From the NCBI GenBank assembly GCA_016648135.1, contig JADDOH010009918.1, positions 74,501 through 138,500 of the forward strand: a DNA stretch of 64,000 bases, written 5' to 3'. The DNA is from Agrypnia vestita (taxonomy: Eukaryota > Arthropoda > Insecta > Trichoptera > Phryganeidae). A model generated the notes under the pieces. It searched no databases, was not told where the DNA came from, and saw only the letters and a list, made by a program, of their open reading frames with translations. Below, one piece after another: positions 57,494-64,000 of the stretch. How positions within the stretch are numbered: the stretch's first letter is position 1; the number at the start of each line of letters is the position of its first letter. Position numbers and translations under genes: made by a program.

Positions 57494-57959
57494 TTAACCG
57501 TTGGAAAACTTTTACAAATTGACTCAATTATAAAATAAAATCACAATATCGGCGTTTAAAACACTATTTCCGTGATTATTGTAACCTTTTACTCAGCGGC
57601 GATGGCGGCCATTTAAAACTTGTGCGATTTCGCCGGCTATACGCAATAAACGCTGGAACCATCCAAACAACACGGAAGCTTACTTGCCGCGAGACACTTT
57701 ACACATTTTTTTTTTTTTAGATACACATTTGTACACATAATATCAATAACTATGCAAATCCTGCGTCGATTTCCGGACTATTTACACGACAAAACCCGAG
57801 CGGTTTCCTTTTGCGATCGACACCGATGATAGCCCGCAAAAAGATGCCGTCGGCGCGCGCATCGCACGCTGAGAGGATGCGCGCGCAGGCAGACGCTAGC
57901 CTGGCGCAAAATGGCGGAAACTTCCAAACCATTGTCAAAGATACAAATATAGAAAGACC
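57494..57959. other. Unassigned segment between LTR and LINE
   Basis: Partly GC-rich (57820-57920). It may be the outer part of a longer LTR or a separate insertion. No coding domain is recognised. Confidence 0.4.
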
Positions 57960-58505
57960 CATGAAAATAGAAGTAACCCATCACAAGAAGAATATCACAA
58001 GTACAATACCATAAGAAACAGAGTTAATGCTGAAATTAAGAGGATCAAAAAAGAATTTTGGATTAAATTTTCAAAAGATAAAGAACATGACCTGTGTGTT
58101 GCACAAAAAAGAGTGTGGAAAATGCTTAAAAACCAAAGAAAATCTATAAATGAATATACTCAAATAACCAAAATTCCAATTGATAAATGGGAAAAATATT
58201 TTGAACAACTCTACTCCAACGAATCGGAACAGGAAAATCAGACAGTCAATATAACCATAGAAGAAAGAACAGAGACACAAACACATACAAAGAAACTTAA
58301 AAATAGCAAAGCCCCTCCCATTGATAATATCCCTTATGAACTTATTTAGTACTCTGGCCCGGACTCAGGAAAAGGGATGCAAAAATTATTTTTAAAAAAT
58401 ACTTGCAGTTGGTGTTATACCGGATGATTGGAGATCAGGCATCACAACAGCTATATTTAGGAAAGAAAGATAAACTATGAAAACTGTAGAGGAATCTCCT
58501 TGTTA
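57960..58505 (+). pseudogene. LINE RT N-terminal region (right part of split LINE)
   Basis: The plus strand gives RNRVNAEIKRIKKEFWIKFS, RVWKMLKNQRKSINEY, IPIDKWEKYFEQLYS and LKNSKAPPIDNIPYEL, then after stops and shifts GVIPDDWRSGITTAIF and NYENCRGISLL. This is the start of a LINE RT domain (fingers: KAPGPDNIPxEL, WRxxxxxxIFKKGD, YRGISLL). It breaks off at GISLL near 58505. Its upstream neighbour in the protein lies at 53735-54003, so the gypsy-like element and its flank interrupt it. Confidence 0.75.
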
Positions 58506-58814
58506 TTGTGACGACATTAACACACAGTCGTCACAGGAAAAAATATAATTTTAATTAACCAACCACCACACAGAATAATTCAGTCTGCCCCGAATCCCTA
58601 GAAAATACGTTTTAAAATCAAACCAAAATTTCTAAATAGCTCAATATTGCATATTGCATTAGTCACTTCTCGAATGTATCCAAAAAAAAACCTTCAAGGT
58701 AAGCTACCGCAAACAGGATGTAAAGTAAGCTGTCAAATACCTATACCTGATATTCGTATTCACCCGATCATATTCAAACCAACTCACACCTTAAACAACA
58801 TTTAAATTAAACTC

Positions 58815-60036
58815 CCTTTCACCAAAACAGTAACGAATTTCCATCTGAAATGTACCTGGACAATCAAGTAGCCACCAATACAGAAAATACTGTTAATCTT
58901 TTCGCAGACTTTTTCCAAAATGTTTACGACCTAGACACACCTGTTAATAACATACCTTATCACAATTTCAATAACAACATGTATCTATATAATTGTCTCA
59001 TTACATTTGAATCCTGTAAGAAAAAGTTAGTATCATTGGATACTAATAAATCTGCAGGACCGGATAACATTCCACCGATATATCTAAAACAATGTGCCCC
59101 TGTGCTTGCTCGACCCCTTGCTCAATTTTTCAACTATCTGCTTTCTTCTGGACAGTTTCCTCTACGTTGGAAAACAAGTTTTATCACTCCTATCTTCAAG
59201 AAGGGAAGCGAATCTGATGTCAAAAACTATCGCCCAATTTCTATACAATCAGTACTCCCTAAAATCTTCGAATCCTTGGTACTGGACCAAATATATCCAG
59301 AACTTCTCAAAGTGATAGACAAAAGGCAACATGGTTTCGTTAAAGGTAGAACAACTTCCACAAACTTACTTATCTATCAGGAGTACATATTTGAAAGTTT
59401 CACAAACAAACGTCAAGTTGACAGCATTTACACGGATTTTTCAAAAGCTTTTGACAAGGTTTCTCATACAATCCTTCTTAAGAAACTTCACTCCTTAGGC
59501 GTAACTGACCCACTACACAAATGGTTTGCAAGCTATTTGACTAACAGGAAACTACACGTAAAAATAAAATCCTGTACATCCCGAGCTATCCTAGCCACTA
59601 GTGGTCTACTACAAGGTAGCCATCTTGGACCCGCATTATTTCTTGTATTTATCAACGATATTGTCGAATGTTTCGATAATGTTGAAATTTTACTTTTTGC
59701 GGATGATATTAAAATTTTCAAGGAAATATCAGATGTGAGTGACTGCCTTACACTCCAATCTAACTTATACAAATTAAACGATTGGTGCATCTCTAACAAC
59801 CTATTTTTAAATGTTGATAAGTGTAAATCACTATCCTTCTATAGAAATAAATCTCCCATTTCTTTTTCGTATTCAATAAATAATACAAACCTAGAAAAAA
59901 TAACAGAAATCCGTGATCTTGGTGTCATTTTTGATCATAAACTAGAATTCAAAAGTCACATCAACATTATTACGAATAAAAGTATGAAAACCTTAGGTTT
60001 CATACTTAGATCAATACAGGACTTTGAATCAATTAA
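58815..60036 (+). pseudogene. Jockey/CR1-like LINE RT, first part (interrupted)
   Basis: A long open frame has, counting from the ATG at 58850: SAGPDNIPPIYL (68-79), FITPIFKKGS (111-120), NYRPISIQS (126-134), KRQHGFVKGRTTS (158-170), YTDFSKAFDKVSH (194-206), LLQGSHLGPALFLVFINDI (253-271) and LLFADDIKIF (281-290). These are the complete RT palm boxes with the FADD form of YxDD. No stop interrupts the domain. The 5' part with endonuclease is missing. The frame meets a piggyBac insertion at 60036 and resumes in the same frame at 61338. Confidence 0.9.
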
Positions 60037-60448
60037 CCCTTAACCACCTAGCATATATTTTTGTTACACAACCACCTGTCATACGTCTGTGGGACTCCCG
60101 AATAAAATGATTCACAATGGTAAAATTTAGTAAAGAATGGTTTTGTTTTTAATTAAAATTCTATTGAGGAACATATTAAACTCTTAATTAGAAAAGAAAG
60201 CACATGAAAATCAGCATTTTTTTTCTTTTGATCATAAATAATTGTCTGTTTGATCATAAATACCTCTTGTTTCAGACTTACAAACTAATATATTTGAAAA
60301 ATGAGATCTACAAAAATTATCATGTAGAATAGGAACTTCTTACAACTTTCTTTTAGTGTTGAATAATTAACAAACGTAGAAAAAAAAAATTCTCCATAAA
60401 ATCATAAATTAAATAAAATTGCAGGATCTTAATTCACAGTTTTTCACG

Positions 60449-60730
60449 TCAGTGAAAATACAGCATGTTTGAGCATTCAAGGCAAATTGGTGCTTTACAT
60501 TCGAAACACATGTATTGCGTATTGCGTTTCTTTGTGTATTTGCAAGTTGAACAGTTTTTACGAACCGCCAACCTTTCTTCAGCACTGCTGCTACATGGAA
60601 CTGCTGATGGAGTGGTCACGTTTCTGTGGAGGATACGTTGAATTTCACATAATTGCAATTTCACATTGCATTCGTCATTAAAAAATGCTGCCAAATATAC
60701 AGTTAACAAGACAAAGAATTAAGGTCACTC
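60449..60730 (-). pseudogene. piggyBac transposase C-terminal cysteine-rich domain
   Basis: The 86-codon minus-strand frame ends in C53-X2-C56-X11-C68-X2-C71-X4-C76-X2-C79-X6-H86, the cross-brace cysteine-rich domain with which piggyBac transposases bind their termini. Words include NCSTCKYTKKRNT and CFECKAPICLECS. The preceding residues (NVKLQLCEIQRIL) fit the region just before that domain. The catalytic DDD domain that should precede it is missing: the sequence joins almost directly to the N-terminal segment near 60730. It may still encode a DNA-binding peptide, but there is no evidence that it is expressed. Confidence 0.8.
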
Positions 60731-60734
60731 TGAT

Positions 60735-61083
60735 ATGCTGGTTTTTTATCTTCTCTTCCCTCCACTATAATATGCTGCAAAGTTCTCAATCGTAAAAACG
60801 GTGGGGCAGATGACCAACGAAAGTTACTCCTTTCAAAATAATTCTTCTTCCACGGTCTCCATCGAATTTCAGATCATCATCTTCAGATGAAAACTCTTCG
60901 TTTTCACGTAAAATTGAAGACAAATGATGTTGGGGTGGAGAATTTTCTTTATTATCTAGTAGAGTTGGCTCTTCGTATTCGGAATCAGATGCACAACTTT
61001 CTTCCAATACATGTTCTAGCCCAACATGATCTTGACAGATCTTGTTCCAAACACCGCTCGATATTATTGTCACTAAGAGCCAT
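60735..61083 (-). pseudogene. piggyBac transposase N-terminal segment
   Basis: From the minus-strand ATG at 61083 one frame starts MALSDNNIERCLEQDL. Another frame gives GLEHVLEESCASDSEYEEPT, then LLDNKENSPPQHH and SSEDDDLKFDGD, an acidic low-complexity region. A third gives KNYFERSNFRWSSAPPFLRL. Acidic N termini followed by a basic FxWS.xPP motif are typical of piggyBac transposases. At least two frameshifts separate the parts. The longer frame that appears to start at 61139 does so inside a subterminal repeat and is not the natural start. Confidence 0.7.
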
Positions 61084-61337
61084 TTTAATCGAAAACCATA
61101 AAAAACACGATAAAAAAAAATTACGTAACCACCTACCATAGGTCTCTCAGACCCCCTGCGATAGTTTTTTACTCACCTGAAGTAAACACACGCACGTACG
61201 AGAGCTTACGCGACACTTACGGACGCAGGGAAAAGGTACAGGAACTAACAAGTTAATACGAAACTTGGGCGCAAAAATATTCACGATTATCAATTCGACG
61301 GGGTCTGTGAGACGTATGGTAGGTGGTTAAGGGTTAA

Positions 61338-61806
61338 TGTAATAAATCTCTTTTATGTATCCTTGGTCCGTAATCAGTTGGAATACAATTCCATCATTTG
61401 GTCTCCTTTTTACAGGGTTCATATAAAAAATATAGAAAGGGTACAACGTAAATTCCTAAAATTTATAAATTTTAAGCTTCATATTCCGATCGACCAAATA
61501 AACTACAAATATTTGCAAACTAATCTTAATCTCCTAACCTTGGAAGATCGTAGAAAATTAACAGATTTAATATTCCTTTTTAAAATATTACACTCAAATT
61601 TCGACTGTTGCAAACTCCTGAATAGTATTAATTTTAAAGTACCTAACCGTAGGACCCGCCAAAACATGCTGTTTTATTGTGACAATTCGGACACAAACAA
61701 TCGTTCAAATTCTAGCATACCTCGGATGCACAAACTGGTCAATGAACTACCTACATATGTCGACATTTTAAATCTATCTCTCTCAAAATTTAAAAAATCA
61801 TTCTAA
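61338..61806 (+). pseudogene. Jockey/CR1-like LINE, C-terminal part
   Basis: The frame continues that of 58850-60036 after the TTAA duplication. It contains VSLVRNQLEYNSIIWSP, NIERVQRKFLKF, LEDRRKLTDLIFLFKIL and NFKVPNRRTRQ, the standard tail of Jockey/CR1-type polymerases (SxVRxxLEYxSxIWxP, IExVQxxFLxF, LExRRxxxDLxFLxKIL). It ends at a TAA near 61806. About 280 bp of AT-rich 3' sequence follows and ends with an AATAAA-like string and A run near 62070-62083, the likely 3' end. Confidence 0.9.
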
Positions 61807-62133
61807 GGGACTTTTATGTTAAACAAAAATAACTGTCTCATTTTATGACAAAAAATTATGTTAACCTTACTTATTTGTGTTATTCCGATTCAAATTATAT
61901 GTATGTGTACGAAAATCTCTTTATGGTAATTATCACTCATACGCTACCTGACTGGTATATTTTCTGTGACTCATTCTAATGTTCCATTTCACAATTCACA
62001 AAGCCTATTAATTAATTTCACTCTCTTACATATTTATTGTAAGCTCCAAGGAGTAGGGTAAACTCAAAAAAAATAAAGTTTAACAATACTATGGTTGGGG
62101 TGTATAGTGTTGTGAATATAGTAGTGTAGTGTT

Positions 62134-62175
62134 GGTCCTGACGAAGAGACGGGTACGTCTTGAAACCGGTAGATC
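62134..62175 (+). ncRNA. Hammerhead-like ribozyme motif, best example
   Basis: The order is GGTC (stem I, 62134-62137), CTGACGA (62138-62144), an exact AGACG/CGTCT stem with a GGTA loop, GAAA (62162-62165), the palindrome CCGG (stem III), TA (cleavage site) and GATC (stem I return, pairing with GGTC by one G-U). All conserved positions of a type I hammerhead are present. It follows the 3' end of the LINE by about 50 bp and is taken as a Penelope-type terminal motif, though no Penelope coding lies next to it. Confidence 0.65.
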
Positions 62176-62617
62176 GTAAATCTGGTAGTGGTTTTTACTA
62201 AGTTAACTAACATTCTGTTGATGATTTGTTGTTAAAGTCATTAATTACCAAAATCAATTCCTCTTCGCTGGTTGTAGTCAGATATAAGCCCAGGAACATA
62301 GACAGGAGAGAGATGGTTATTTTCACCACTTTCAATATTATAGTTATTATTTGGACAGCCAAATTTGGTCCAACATTTGCAAAATAATTATTTATTTCAT
62401 TAACGACTTCTTGCGGTTCTTCCTGTAAATTAATATTTCTTTCATTTATTATTAATTACCTAAAATAACTATGAGATAATTTAGTATTCGACGCCTCTTT
62501 AATAAGATTCTATGTTTTTTTTATGTCTGTCTATCTTTTTGTCTGTAGTAGGTTTCTTTGGTACATTTTATAAGTTTGTTGCACATATTACTGTATTTTA
62601 TATGATTTCTCATTACA
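62176..62617. other. Non-coding stretch
   Basis: No feature is recognised between the hammerhead-like motif and the LINE tail. Confidence 0.4.
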
Positions 62618-62735
62618 AGATGTATGAATGTGGCCGAAGCAAAAGTGGTGTGCCAGGATAGAAGAGTGTGGCGTTCAATCCTCTCTGCCTACCCCTGCGG
62701 AGAAACAGCGTGATGGTTAGTTAGTTAGTTAGTTT
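62618..62735 (+). pseudogene. (GTTA)n-tailed LINE, extremely truncated copy 2
   Basis: Only the last 30 or so codons (from CMNVAEAKVV to the TGA at 62711-62713) and the GTTA tail remain. The sequence is nearly identical to 38248-38360. Such short 3' ends are typical products of aborted LINE reverse transcription. Confidence 0.85.
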
Positions 62736-63165
62736 ATATAATTTTGGTGTTGATAATAATTTTTATAGTTTTTAAGGCTTTATGTAGTCTATCTCTTTAA
62801 TGAATGCACATAGGTAGCTTATTTGTCACGGTTTTAGTTTCTGCTAATGTGATTTGAATAGGTATTACGAAAAGATATCAAAATGTTACATAACCTATTA
62901 TGTGCATATATAAATATATTTTTTAAATTACCTTAGCTCAGATTTGTTCATGGAATGTTCGCATTGAAAATGTAAAGGAAAAATATTCGGTATTTTTTCA
63001 AACGCCGATTACGATTGAAAAACGAAAATCATATTAGCCCATGCAACATATGGATAGAACTTAATAATAAAGATAAAATTAAATAAAAATTACTAATGTG
63101 GAAGGTATGAATGTTCCAGCAGAATAACGGCTTTAATTAGTTGAATAAAATCAAATTTACTTAAC
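62736..63165. other. Non-coding stretch
   Basis: AT-rich, with nothing recognised. Confidence 0.4.
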
Positions 63166-64000
63166 TAACTAACTAACTAACCATCACGCCGTTTCTCTGC
63201 AGGGGTAGGCAGAGAGCATTGAACGCCACACTCTTCTATCCTGGCACACCACTTTTGCTTCGGCCACATTCATACATCTTTTCATACACGTTCTACGGTT
63301 GTTGCGGCTTTTAACAGGGCCATCCTCAAATACTTGTAGTACCTGATCGTGCCAGGTCTTTCGCGGACGCCCTCTATTCCTGTTGCCTTCAACATTCGCC
63401 TCATATATTTTCTTAACCATCCTTTCCTCGTTCATACGTTCCACATGACCAAACCATCTCAGCACTCCTTTCTTTATTCTATCTACCACACCACAGCCAG
63501 CATTGCATTCACTTCTAATTTGTTCATTCCTCATTCTATCGACCAAAGATTTTCCACACAAGCGTCTTAGTGACCGCATTTCCACCGCATTCAGTCTATT
63601 TTCATTCCTCTTTTGCCAATTCCAGGCTTCAATTCCATACATAAGGGTTGGCACTAGAACGCCATTATGTACCGCTAGTCTTGCTTCTTTTGACAGATTC
63701 TTATTGGCCATAATTGCATTTAGTGCACCATTAACTTTGTTTCCCGCAGTTACTCTCCTTTCGATATCATTCTCAGCCTTGCCGTCTCCACTAAACATAC
63801 TTCCCAAATACACAAACTCGTTCACTTGTTCTAAGCATTCGTTGTTTATAATTACATCACACTAAGTCACTCTTTCGTCTCTCTCGAATACCATCACTTT
63901 CTATTTGCTGACATTCATCAGAAGTTCACTCTGCATGCATACATCGGACATCCTGGATACCAAGCACTGCAGATCAGCTTCACTGTTAGCCACTAATACT
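63166..64000 (-). pseudogene. (GTTA)n-tailed LINE, copy 3, runs off window
   Basis: The minus strand has the GTTA tail (TAAC array at 63166-63181 on the plus strand), the TGA, and a frame reading back to 63825 with the same motifs as copy 1. The two differ at only eight residues over about 209 that I could compare. Beyond 63825 the same frame continues to the window edge with SEADLQCLVSRM and CLEQVNEFVYLGS. It contains two in-frame TAG codons (after LLMNVSK and after RDERVT). It extends further toward the RT than copy 1, so it was truncated at a different point or is full-length outside the window. Confidence 0.9.

Larger units (their letters stand above)
60037..61333 (-). mobile_element. piggyBac-type element, internally deleted
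   Basis: TTAA at 60033-60036 and 61334-61337 flanks a segment that begins CCCTTAACCACCTA and ends TAGGTGGTTAAGGG. TTAA duplication and CCC-type ends are diagnostic of piggyBac. A subterminal motif with CATACGTCT and AGAC/GGAC words occurs three times (about 60069-60110, 61127-61163 and, inverted, 61297-61333). The 1297-bp length and surviving coding show loss of the catalytic core. Since TTAA duplicated exactly and the LINE frame continues across it, precise excision would restore the interrupted LINE frame. Confidence 0.9.

Noticed and set aside
1..64000. A novel defence or biosynthetic gene system
   Set aside because: All recognisable proteins are transposon-derived and no operon-like or conserved multi-gene arrangement exists in the window.

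Overview
The window looks like AT-rich intergenic or intronic DNA from an arthropod, most likely an insect. Supporting signs are the mixture of Penelope-like elements, piggyBac, Helitron, Harbinger and mariner-type MITEs, Ty3/gypsy, several LINE lineages and tRNA-derived SINEs, together with low GC and abundant A/T runs. I found no host protein-coding gene, no complete structural RNA gene and no CRISPR array that I can defend. Nearly every open frame with recognisable homology belongs to a transposable element, and most are broken. The species cannot be named from the sequence alone.

Layout. 1-10.2 kb: mostly plain AT-rich DNA with a buried reverse transcriptase relic (1.4 kb, minus), foldback elements (2.7, 5.0, 9.9 kb), a MITE flanked by ACTCCCTTT ends (5.65 kb), a perfect 29-bp hairpin (8.2 kb) and a GC-rich 22-bp degenerate minisatellite (9.7 kb). 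10.6-18 kb: a LINE C-terminal fragment, a GC-rich island split by a Harbinger-type MITE with a TAA duplication and a MADF-like remnant, a SINE and a 472-bp near-perfect palindrome. 18.9-25.7 kb: Penelope-like coding remnants (RT plus GIY-YIG, and an N-terminal piece) separated by about 4 kb of different composition. 26.6-33 kb: a non-autonomous Helitron, a pair of diverged direct repeats that may be old LTRs, a 97-bp tandem minisatellite (8.5 copies) and a LINE tail.

34.7-44 kb: a TTAA-flanked MITE, a mariner-like MITE, a SINE, a LINE 3' fragment with an 8-bp target duplication and a (GTTA)n tail, a cluster of four foldback elements, a tandem duplication of a MITE with its flank, and an inverted pair of Penelope-type termini around about 2 kb. 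44-53 kb: sparse, with further Penelope-type termini, direct repeats and a frameshifted LINE. 53.7-61.8 kb is a nested block. A gypsy-like element that has lost its RT/RNase H lies inside one LINE. Next to it a second LINE with an otherwise open RT frame is interrupted by a piggyBac derivative at a TTAA site; that derivative kept only the transposase ends. 62-64 kb: a hammerhead-like motif and two more copies of the (GTTA)n-tailed LINE, one running off the window edge.

The elements do not form a pathway. They record successive insertions, internal deletions and foldback formation. The most notable signals are the repeated hammerhead-ribozyme-like motifs at Penelope-type termini, the three-copy foldback family, and the nested insertions with readable target-site duplications.
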